Assembly (NCBI GenBank): GCA_016180815.1
Contig: JACPAN010000025.1
Span: 1-32,105, forward strand
Direction: 5' to 3'
Length of the DNA stretch: 32,105 bases
From: Elusimicrobiota bacterium
GTDB lineage: Bacteria; Elusimicrobiota; Elusimicrobia; JACQPE01
Below are positions 23,755 to 30,206 of this stretch, one piece after another. Below the pieces are notes generated by a model that saw nothing but the letters and a program-made list of their open reading frames with translations, did no database searches and was not told the DNA's origin. Every line of letters begins with the position of its first letter. Position 1 is the first letter of the stretch. The position numbers were made by a program, and so were the translations under genes.

Positions 23755-24190
23755 GAAAATTCAGGAGACGCGGAGATAAGTTAGCTGTCCCCAGAATTTC
23801 CACGTGGGCGACACGGCTCGCCAGGATTCTAAGGTAGAGTCGGCCGGAAGTCTCCAAGACCGCATTCTGGCGGCCGTTCGCAACGGCCCATTATCGAAAG
23901 CCCATTACCGGACCAGCTTACCCCAATCATTCGAAGAGTCTCCAAATTGTGGAATGACAATGCAGTTCTCTTTTTACCGACGCGCTTGCCTTTGGATGCA
24001 GTTACTGGCACATTTTGTTCCAGAAAATCTGGGATAATCAGCTTCTTGCGGTTGGGTAAACGCGCAGCTCGAAACCAAAGCGGTCTTTTATCCAGATGGA
24101 GGAGTGGGGGGATTTTGAAATCTGTCCCGTCCTCTTCGAATAAAAAGACTTCGAAGCCGAGCCGCGCGCTGAAATGCCAAAATCTAACCC
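23755..24190. other. 436-bp stretch without a convincing intact gene
   Basis: No complete gene with a start, ribosome-binding site and family resemblance is visible on either strand. The left end carries AGCTGTCCCC (23783-23792), a near copy of AGCTGTTCCC at 22292-22301 on the other side of the AlbA_2 gene. The right two thirds contain a long start-less minus-strand frame (see the separate entry). It looks like degenerate islet DNA up to the esterase start. No tRNA-Ser 3'-end repeat marking an attachment site was found. Confidence 0.6.
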
Positions 24191-24194
24191 ATGA
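23829..24194 (-). pseudogene. Start-less minus-strand open frame, possible gene fragment
   Basis: The minus frame is open for about 121 codons from just after a TAA at 24197-24195 to the TAG at 23829. The first conventional start is a GTG at 24011, halfway along. The upstream part reads like real protein (ARLGFEVFLFEEDGTDFKIP, then RPLWFRAARLPNRKK), with alternating hydrophobic and charged residues. The C-terminal part is less protein-like. I do not recognise a family. It is most simply a 5'-truncated remnant whose beginning was replaced at the junction with the esterase gene. Confidence 0.3.
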
Positions 24195-25180
24195 TTAAAC
24201 AGGGGCATCTCATTATCCACCGCCATCAAAGCCGTGTCCTGCGCGGGAATCCTTTAAAAGACCCAACGGAGCGCAACCTTCATATCTACCTGCCTCCGGG
24301 CTATGATTCCAGCCGCCGCTACCCGGCTCTTTTGGCGGTCGTCGGTTTTACGGGAACAGGCGGGCAGCTCTTCAATATCGATCCCTTGGGCGAAGGCTTG
24401 AAATTGCGCCTCGACCGTCTGATCATTTCCGGGAAATGCCCGCCGGTCATCGTCGCTGCGCCGGACTGCTTCACGCGCTTGGGCGGCAATCAATACATCA
24501 ATTCTTCGGCCACCGGGCCTTACGAAGATTATCTGTTGAAAGAAATCATCCCCTTCGTCAATGAGCGCTACTCGACCGGGCATTGGGGCGTGTTCGGAAA
24601 ATCCTCGGGCGGTTACGGGTCCATCGTCCTGGGCATGAGGAACCCGGATGTGTTCAAAGCGTTGGCCGATCATTCCGGGGATTCGAATTTTGAGCTCTCC
24701 TATATTCCCGACGTCTCCAACGCCTTGGACGCGTTCCGTAAAGCGGGCGGCCCGACGAAATGGCTGAAAATTTTTTGGGCCGACCCTAATCGTCACCGGG
24801 GAATCCATATGCGGCCGTTGAATATCCTGGCCATGGCCGCGCATTATTCCCCGAATCCCAAATCGCCTCATCTGGGCATCGACTTCCCTTTTGATCTTGA
24901 CACCGGCGTTTTCCGGCCCGATGTTTGGAAGCGCTGGCAAAACTGGGATCCGGTGCGCATGGTCAAGCGATACGCCAACAATCTGAAAAAACTTCGTCTG
25001 ATTTACATCGACTGCGGCACAAAAGACGAATTCAACCTTCATTGGGGGGCGCGGGCTTTAGCCGCCGAGATGAAACGCCGCGGCATCAAGCGCCGCCATG
25101 AAGAATTCAACGACGGGCATATGAGCATCAACTATCGCTACGATATCAGCCTGCCGCTTTTGGCCAAGGCGCTGCGTTGA
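24191..25180 (+). CDS. Putative esterase, alpha/beta hydrolase (esterase D / enterochelin-esterase-like)
   Basis: 329 residues. RNLHIYLPPGYDSSRRYPALLAV is the typical entry of the putative esterase family (PF00756-like). The nucleophile motif is G-K-S-S-G near residue 139 (WGVFGKSSGGYGS), an acidic residue is offered by DCGTKDEF, and the catalytic His by NDGHMSINYRYD near the end. There is no signal peptide, so it is cytoplasmic. The substrate is unknown; relatives cleave acyl, feruloyl or S-formylglutathione esters. ATG at 24191 lacks a clear Shine-Dalgarno sequence. The stop overlaps the radC start (TGATG), so the two may be co-translated. It marks return to normal chromosomal base composition after the islet. 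Confidence 0.85.
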   Translation: MIKQGHLIIHRHQSRVLRGNPLKDPTERNLHIYLPPGYDSSRRYPALLAVVGFTGTGGQLFNIDPLGEGLKLRLDRLIISGKCPPVIVAAPDCFTRLGGNQYINSSATGPYEDYLLKEIIPFVNERYSTGHWGVFGKSSGGYGSIVLGMRNPDVFKALADHSGDSNFELSYIPDVSNALDAFRKAGGPTKWLKIFWADPNRHRGIHMRPLNILAMAAHYSPNPKSPHLGIDFPFDLDTGVFRPDVWKRWQNWDPVRMVKRYANNLKKLRLIYIDCGTKDEFNLHWGARALAAEMKRRGIKRRHEEFNDGHMSINYRYDISLPLLAKALR

Positions 25181-25893
25181 TGAATACGACAATCGCAGCG
25201 CCGCTGAAGTCTTCATCCGCCGGTCATCGCCGGCGGCTGCGCCGGCGATTGGAAAACGGCGGCTTAAACGGTTTCCAAGATTATGAAATCCTGGAAATTC
25301 TCTTGACCTATGCCATCGCCAGGAAAGACACCAAACCGCCGGCTAAAGCCCTGCTCCAAGAATTTAAAAGCTTGGCCGGGGTTTTCGACGCCGGCCCCAA
25401 GGAACTTGAGCGCGTTCCCGGAATCGGGCCGCGCGCCGCTCAATTGCTGGGCCTAATCAAAAACGTGGCCGGCGCTTATTTAAAAAATCGCATTGAAAAA
25501 CAACATTTGCTCAATAATCCGGCCGGCGTCGCGGATTATTGCCGCCTGACGCTGGCGGGCAAAGGCCACGAACTGGTGCTCGCTCTTTTCCTTGATGCGC
25601 GCAACCGCTTGATCGCGGAAAAAACCGTGGGCCAGGGAACCATCGACCAAGCTCCTGTCTATCCGAGACGAATCGTGGAGGAAGCCCTATCCTGCCGCGC
25701 CTCAGGGCTGATCCTGGTGCACAATCACCCCAGCGGGCAGCCCGACCCTTCGCTGGAAGACAAGGCATTGACCCGAAAAATCGCCCGGACCGCGCAAGCG
25801 CTTGATTTGCGTTTTCTCGATCACATCATCGTGGGCCGGGAGGGTTACTTCAGCTTCCGGGAATCGAACTTTTTTGAAGAAACTTCAGCTTAA
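25180..25893 (+). CDS. radC: RadC family JAB-domain protein
   Basis: 237 residues from ATG 25180. The N-terminal part contains a helix-hairpin-helix (ERVPGIGPRAAQLLGLIK, near residues 70-90) preceded by the conserved L-x-D-x-E-x-L-E-x-L-L-like segment (FQDYEILEILLTYA). The C-terminal JAB/MPN domain carries the metal-binding motif HNHPSGQPDPSLED with His, His and Asp as zinc ligands. RadC-type proteins are conserved but their biochemical role remains unclear; earlier repair claims were withdrawn, and links to transformation and mobile DNA exist. The start overlaps the esterase stop. The last 44 bp overlap the convergent HAD gene. Confidence 0.93.
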   Translation: MNTTIAAPLKSSSAGHRRRLRRRLENGGLNGFQDYEILEILLTYAIARKDTKPPAKALLQEFKSLAGVFDAGPKELERVPGIGPRAAQLLGLIKNVAGAYLKNRIEKQHLLNNPAGVADYCRLTLAGKGHELVLALFLDARNRLIAEKTVGQGTIDQAPVYPRRIVEEALSCRASGLILVHNHPSGQPDPSLEDKALTRKIARTAQALDLRFLDHIIVGREGYFSFRESNFFEETSA

Positions 25894-26494
25894 ATAACGT
25901 TCGCAAATCCCAAGTCGTAACGGCTCCGGTCATCCGGCGTCTGAAAGAGATAAAGGGGACGCCGGCGGCGCGAGCGGCTTGTTGATCAAAAATCGAATCG
26001 CCGATCATTAACGCATCCTTGGACGAGACGCCCAGTTTTTGAAGCGCCTCGTTGACCATCTCAGGATGCGGTTTATGATTTTTAACATCGTCGCCCGCGA
26101 TCACAATATCTAATAAAGAAAAAAGCTTGGCCTGCTTAAGCACCTTCAAGGCGATGCGGCGGTTGGAATTGGTGACGCAGGCGATTTTTATTTTTTTCTT
26201 ATCCAAAGCGCGAAGCAAGGACAGCGCGCCTGGGATGGGTCGAATAAGCGGGATGTGCTTTAAGAAAAGACGGCTGTAAAGACGCTCCAGATCGTCCGGG
26301 TTTTCCCGGCCCTGCATATAGTTTTCGCTGTCCGCAGATGTCCCCTGCCCGAAATCCGCCTTGAAGCGGCGAAAAGAAACTTGAGGATAGCCCAGTTGCC
26401 GCAAGGCTTCGTTGACCGTGGCCCGCCAGGCGCGCAAACTATCGATCAAGACGCCGTCCATGTCGAAGAGCACGGCCTTAAATTTTAATTTCAT
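25850..26494 (-). CDS. HAD-superfamily hydrolase, phosphoglycolate-phosphatase-like
   Basis: 214 residues. Motif I is FDMDGVL with nucleophile Asp11 and Asp13, motif II is VTNSNRR, the Lys of motif III is in KNHKPHPEM, and motif IV is MIGDSIFD. A helical cap lies between motif I and II (subfamily IA). Such enzymes dephosphorylate small metabolites such as phosphoglycolate, beta-glucose-1-phosphate or nucleotides; the substrate cannot be told. The gene is divergent from the sigma-54-like gene and its 3' end runs 44 bp into radC. A GTGAAA-N17-TATAAT promoter lies upstream, and the 20-bp dyad at 26500-26519 falls in its leader. Confidence 0.88.
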   Translation of the reverse strand: MKLKFKAVLFDMDGVLIDSLRAWRATVNEALRQLGYPQVSFRRFKADFGQGTSADSENYMQGRENPDDLERLYSRLFLKHIPLIRPIPGALSLLRALDKKKIKIACVTNSNRRIALKVLKQAKLFSLLDIVIAGDDVKNHKPHPEMVNEALQKLGVSSKDALMIGDSIFDQQAARAAGVPFISFRRRMTGAVTTWDLRTLFKLKFLQKSSIPGS

Positions 26495-26499
26495 ACCCC

Positions 26500-26519
26500 A
26501 TGTCCAATTTTTAAGACAT
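26500..26519. promoter_or_regulatory. 20-bp dyad, copy 1 (candidate activator-binding site)
   Basis: ATGTCCAATTTTTAAGACAT has inverted ends (ATGTC / GACAT) and matches the copy at 30082-30101 at 16 of 20 positions, with identical spacing. It sits 41 bp upstream of the sigma-54-like gene and in the HAD gene leader. It is a candidate site for the Fis-type DNA-binding domain of the NtrC-like regulator encoded in this operon. Confidence 0.6.
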
Positions 26520-26547
26520 TACTGATTTTTTCCGGAATCGGGGTTAA

Positions 26548-26576
26548 ATTATAGAAGGGATGGAGAAACCTTTCAC
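26548..26576 (-). promoter_or_regulatory. Sigma-70-type promoter of the HAD gene
   Basis: On the minus strand GTGAAA (26576-26571) and a perfect TATAAT (26553-26548) are 17 bases apart. Transcription would begin near 26541, giving a leader of about 46 bases that contains the 20-bp dyad. The -35 element overlaps the start of the divergent sigma-54-like gene. Confidence 0.45.
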
Positions 26577-27633
26577 TTTAAAAACAGCGCTTCGGTCGTC
26601 TCTGAACGCCATCGGACGGACCGCCCTGGGCGTGCGCCTGGGCGCAATCATCCGGTTGCCTGAAAACCGGTACGAACAGCAGCTCAACCGGCTGGAATCC
26701 GAAATCTTATTTCAAGAATTGCTTCGGCCCGGGGCGGGGCTGCCACCGGTATTAACCCGCAGGCGCTTTGCCCATTGGCAGGCGCCCGGATTCCTCTTTT
26801 CCGAACAAACCGCGGCCGCGGAAAGCTCCTTTGACTGGAACTTAATCGATAATCATGACGAAACCGTCACCCTCATCCGGCATTTGGGCCGGGAACGTTT
26901 TGAACGCTTCTTCCTTTATGAAGAACAGGGGCTTCCCCTCCCTTATATAGCGGCCACCTGCAACCTGACCCAGGAACAAGCCTCGGACATCCGGCGTTTC
27001 ACGGAAGAAGTCCTCACCAAAAGCCCCGGATTCATCGCTGCCCCAGGGCCCGGAGCGCACCTGCCGGTTAAAATCATCGCGCGTATCGATAAAAACAACG
27101 ACGGCACGCTTTCCCTAGGCGTTTTTTCAGCGCGCTACGCCCGGGGCCGCTATCTGATCAACCATGAGGCGCTCGCCGCGCTGCGAAAAAATCTACCCCC
27201 GCACAAACGGCGCACGCTCGAACGCTTGATCGCGGCGATCGAACTCGCCAATAAAAAACAGACGGCGCTCGAAGCTCTTTGCCTGGGCTTGATCGAAACG
27301 CAAAAAACTTTTTTTCTTTCCGGTGAAACGGAAAAGCTTCAAGCGCTGACCCAACGGCAACTCGCCCGGCAATCAGGCGTTCACCCCAGCGTTTGCTGCC
27401 GTCTTTTAAACCATCGAGCCGTTCAAACGCCTCAAGGCCAAGTCGTGCTGTTAAAAGATTTGGCGCCGGGCCGGGGCCGCCTGATCCGGCGCAAAATCGC
27501 GGAATTTGCGGCGCAAACAAGCAATCTCACGGGACGCCGCATGGCCGATCGCCTGGCGCAAGCCGGCTTTGGACCGGTCACCGTCCGTCTGGTCAATCAT
27601 TACCGCGCCTTATTGAGGAAAAAGCATGCTTAA
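26560..27633 (+). CDS. rpoN: Divergent RNA polymerase sigma-54 factor
   Basis: 357 residues, clearly shorter than RpoN (~480). The N-terminal helix pair (IIRLPENRYEQQLNRLESEI) resembles a degenerate region I with little of the usual Gln/Leu richness, and the acidic region II is almost missing. The core-binding region ends in GRYLINHEALAALRK and RTLERLIAAIE...TQKTFFLSGE. The helix-turn-helix is LTQRQLARQSGVHPSVCCRLL (near 263-283), followed by VQTPQGQVVLLKDL. The RpoN box, normally ARRTVAKYR, appears as VRLVNHYR near residue 342, keeping R-x-V-x-x-Y-R. It would recognise GG-N10-GC promoters and need an AAA+ activator. The adjacent kinase and NtrC-type genes support this strongly. The end overlaps the kinase gene by eight bases. 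Confidence 0.85.
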   Translation: MEKPFTLKTALRSSLNAIGRTALGVRLGAIIRLPENRYEQQLNRLESEILFQELLRPGAGLPPVLTRRRFAHWQAPGFLFSEQTAAAESSFDWNLIDNHDETVTLIRHLGRERFERFFLYEEQGLPLPYIAATCNLTQEQASDIRRFTEEVLTKSPGFIAAPGPGAHLPVKIIARIDKNNDGTLSLGVFSARYARGRYLINHEALAALRKNLPPHKRRTLERLIAAIELANKKQTALEALCLGLIETQKTFFLSGETEKLQALTQRQLARQSGVHPSVCCRLLNHRAVQTPQGQVVLLKDLAPGRGRLIRRKIAEFAAQTSNLTGRRMADRLAQAGFGPVTVRLVNHYRALLRKKHA

Positions 27634-28708
27634 CGCGCGATCGGAACGACGGCGCCTGGAGGATAAGTTTTTCATCGCCGCTTTTGAAGAATCACGGGAA
27701 GCCATTGTGGCGCTCGACGCCGGGAAAAAAATTTATACGGTCAGCCGCGGCGCCGAGGAAATTTTGGGATTGACTCGTCAGGAGCTCGTGGGCCGGCTTT
27801 GGGGCGACTTCATGGCCGGCGGCGAAGCCCAACGCCTCTTCGGCGAAGGCGCCCCCGGCGTTTTGAGAAATTACGCCACCGCGCTGCGCATCAATAAACA
27901 ACAAAACATGCCCGTCCAACTGACGCTCGAAGCGTTGATCGAACCGGGACAAAACCAGCCGCTGGGCTACTTGATCTGGGTCATGCCTCCGGCGGGACCC
28001 GATTTGAATCTTGAACATAAAATCCTCCGAGAAACTTTTTTAAGGCTTCAACGTTTGGGCACCTTGGGCCAAATCGCAGCCTCATTCGCGCATCAGATGC
28101 GCTCGCCGCTTCAAATCATCCAGTCCAGCGCGGAATTCGCCCTGGAATTTTGCTCGCCCTCTCCTAAACTCAAAGAAAACCTGGACAGCATCGCAAAAAG
28201 CACGGAACGGTTGAGCAAAATGACGGCCGCGCTCTTAAATATGGCCAAATCCGGCGCTTGCCGGCTGGAACGCGGATCATTGGTGAATGTCATTGAGGCG
28301 GCTCTTCTGCCCATTGAACCGGCGGTAAAAAAACAAAACATCAAAATCATCAAAGACTTCGGGCCGGCGCCTGAAATCCTTCTGGACCCCTATATTCTTC
28401 AAGGGGCCCTGTACAATGTGCTGGCCAATGCCGTGGAAGCCATGCCCTCAGGCGGAACTCTGACTATCGGCCTTAAATCAGAAAATCAACAATTGATCCT
28501 GAACATTCAAGATACGGGTCCGGGCATCGATGCAGCGATTCTGAATCAAGTGGGTCAGCCGTTCTTGAGCACCAAAGAAACGGGGACGGGGCTGGGCGTC
28601 TATATCGCCAAACAAATTTTTGAGCAGCACAACGCCCGGGCCGCCTGGTCCAGCGAACAGAGCCGGGGGACTTCGGTCATCGTCGCTTTTCCGGGGCTTC
28701 AACCATGA
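27626..28708 (+). CDS. Soluble PAS-domain sensor histidine kinase (NtrB-like)
   Basis: 360 residues with no membrane segment, so a cytoplasmic sensor. A PAS-like domain covers about residues 12-120 (EAIVALDAGKKIYTVSRGAE, LGLTRQELVG). The dimerisation/phosphoacceptor domain has FAHQMRSPLQIIQSSAEFAL, with His near residue 155. The ATPase domain shows N-box LYNVLANAVEAMPSGG, DTGPGID, and GTGLGVYIAKQIFEQH. It would phosphorylate the next gene product. Its start overlaps the sigma-54-like gene and its stop overlaps the regulator start by ATGA, so all three are translated as a unit. The signal sensed by the PAS domain is unknown; no cofactor-binding residue can be named with confidence. Confidence 0.93.
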   Translation: MLNARSERRRLEDKFFIAAFEESREAIVALDAGKKIYTVSRGAEEILGLTRQELVGRLWGDFMAGGEAQRLFGEGAPGVLRNYATALRINKQQNMPVQLTLEALIEPGQNQPLGYLIWVMPPAGPDLNLEHKILRETFLRLQRLGTLGQIAASFAHQMRSPLQIIQSSAEFALEFCSPSPKLKENLDSIAKSTERLSKMTAALLNMAKSGACRLERGSLVNVIEAALLPIEPAVKKQNIKIIKDFGPAPEILLDPYILQGALYNVLANAVEAMPSGGTLTIGLKSENQQLILNIQDTGPGIDAAILNQVGQPFLSTKETGTGLGVYIAKQIFEQHNARAAWSSEQSRGTSVIVAFPGLQP

Positions 28709-30096
28709 CGACTATCCTCGTTGTGGACGACGACGCCCAGCTTGTTGAAACGCTTCAGCGATACCTTGAAGCCAAAGGAAGCCGGACGCTGGGGGCGTCC
28801 AGCGGACGGCAGGCCGCCCGCATCCTCGAACAGCAAGCGGTCGATTTGATGCTTCTCGATCTGACCCTCGACGACGGGCCGGGACTGGGGCTTCTTAAAA
28901 AAATCCGGGAAACGGAAGAAGCGATCCCCGTGATCATTCTGACCGGTAACGCGGATATCCAAAGCGCGGTAACGGCCATGAAAATGGGCGCGGCCAATTA
29001 CATCACCAAGCCGATCGCCAATGAAGCTTTATGGATGGCGATCGAAAAAGCGCTGAAAGAAAAAAACATGTTGTTGGAGTTGACCGCGCTCAAAGAGCAG
29101 CTTAAATCCACGGCCGAACGCGAGCTGTTCCTGGGCGAGGCGCCGGCCATCCGGCGTGTTTTAGATCAGGCCAAAAAAGTTGCGCCCACGGACTTGACCG
29201 TTTTAGTGGAAGGCGACTCAGGCTCGGGCAAAGAAATGCTGGCCCGATTGATTCATCGATGGAGCCGCCGCAACGAAGGGCCGTTCGTCGCCCTGGATTG
29301 CGGCGCGATTCCGGAGGGTTTGATTGAAAGCGAATTGTTCGGTCACGAACAAGGCGCTTTCACCGGAGCTGATTCAAAAAAATTAGGCCTGTTTGAAACC
29401 GCCTTCCAAGGAACATTGTTCCTGGATGAAGTCGGGAATTTGAGCCCGGGCGCTCAGGCTAAACTGTTGCGGGCCATTGAGACAAAGATGATCCGGCGCC
29501 TGGGGGGCAAAAAAGATATCCCGGTGGATGCGCGCATGATCGCCGCCGCTAATCAAAATTTAGCGGCGGCCGCAGGCAACGGACTGTTCCGCGAAGATTT
29601 GCTGTATCGCCTCAATCAATTCGCGGTAAAACTTCCGCCCCTGAAAGCCAGGCGCCAGGACATCCCCCTGTTAACCGGACATTTCATCAACGAAGCCAAT
29701 CGCAGCCTCGGCAAATCCGTGCGCCGGTGTTCCGCAGAAGCATCGGCTTGGCTGATCAAACAGCCATGGCCGGGCAATATTCGCGAATTAAAAAACGCGA
29801 TCACACGGGCCTGTTTGCTGGCGGATACCATCATCGAGCTCAAGCATTTCGAAGGGCTTCAACAAACCGACGATGTTAAACCCGCCAACAACGCTCAAAA
29901 AAACGAACGCGCGGCGCGCAAAACAACCGCCCTAAAATCATCTTTAAACGCCCGGGAAACGGACATCATTATGTCCGCGCTTAAAAAAACAAAAAACAAC
30001 AAACGGCAAGCGGCGCGCCTGCTGGGCATCAGCCGGAGCGTGCTGTATTACAAGCTCGACCGGCTGAATCTTGGCAAGCATATGTCCAAAGATTAG
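28705..30096 (+). CDS. NtrC-family sigma-54-dependent response regulator
   Basis: 463 residues in three domains. Receiver: acidic residues Asp8-10 and phosphoacceptor Asp52 (LMLLDLTL), with Lys in YITKP. AAA+ domain: Walker A GDSGSGKE near residue 170, the sigma-54 contact loop GAFTGA fully intact (GHEQGAFTGADSKK), Walker B GTLFLDEVG and arginine finger region FREDLLYRLNQF. C-terminal Fis-type helix-turn-helix: NKRQAARLLGISRSVLYYKLDRL. The intact GAFTGA loop means it should activate sigma-54 polymerase. It is preceded by its kinase and its own sigma factor. Its stop codon lies inside a 24-bp perfect palindrome that may be its binding site. Confidence 0.95.
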   Translation: MTTILVVDDDAQLVETLQRYLEAKGSRTLGASSGRQAARILEQQAVDLMLLDLTLDDGPGLGLLKKIRETEEAIPVIILTGNADIQSAVTAMKMGAANYITKPIANEALWMAIEKALKEKNMLLELTALKEQLKSTAERELFLGEAPAIRRVLDQAKKVAPTDLTVLVEGDSGSGKEMLARLIHRWSRRNEGPFVALDCGAIPEGLIESELFGHEQGAFTGADSKKLGLFETAFQGTLFLDEVGNLSPGAQAKLLRAIETKMIRRLGGKKDIPVDARMIAAANQNLAAAAGNGLFREDLLYRLNQFAVKLPPLKARRQDIPLLTGHFINEANRSLGKSVRRCSAEASAWLIKQPWPGNIRELKNAITRACLLADTIIELKHFEGLQQTDDVKPANNAQKNERAARKTTALKSSLNARETDIIMSALKKTKNNKRQAARLLGISRSVLYYKLDRLNLGKHMSKD

Positions 30097-30112
30097 GACA
30101 TGTCCTAATCTT
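30082..30112. promoter_or_regulatory. 20-bp dyad copy 2 merged with a 24-bp perfect palindrome (candidate enhancer)
   Basis: ATGTCCAAAGATTAGGACAT (30082-30101) is the second copy of the dyad found at 26500-26519. It overlaps a perfect 24-bp palindrome, 30089-30112, whose left half is AAGATTAGGACA. Two overlapping TGTCC/GGACA dyads thus share one arm. No T run follows, so a terminator is unlikely. The site lies 54-84 bp upstream of the sigma-54 -24 element of the Kelch gene, a normal distance for an enhancer-binding site. Confidence 0.65.
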
Positions 30113-30163
30113 AAAAAATACGCTCTTTTTCTCTCAATAAACGCCTTTATTTTCTTCTTTGGC

Positions 30164-30180
30164 TTGGAAAAAAAATTGCT
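30164..30180 (+). promoter_or_regulatory. Sigma-54 (-24/-12) promoter of the Kelch/FN3 gene
   Basis: TTGGAAAAAAAATTGCT keeps the TTGG and TTGCT blocks of the consensus with GG and GC exactly ten bases apart; the inner C-A-C of the -24 block is replaced by A. Transcription would start near 30191, and GAGGA (30194-30198) lies eight bases before the ATG at 30207. The dyad enhancer candidate is directly upstream. Confidence 0.6.
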
Positions 30181-30206
30181 GAAGAATATTAAAGAGGAAG
30201 AAATAA

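Noticed and set aside
30089-30112. The 24-bp palindrome as an intrinsic terminator of the NtrC-type gene.
   Set aside because: It is followed by A residues, not by a T run, and it shares an arm with the dyad repeated at 26500-26519, so an operator is a better reading.
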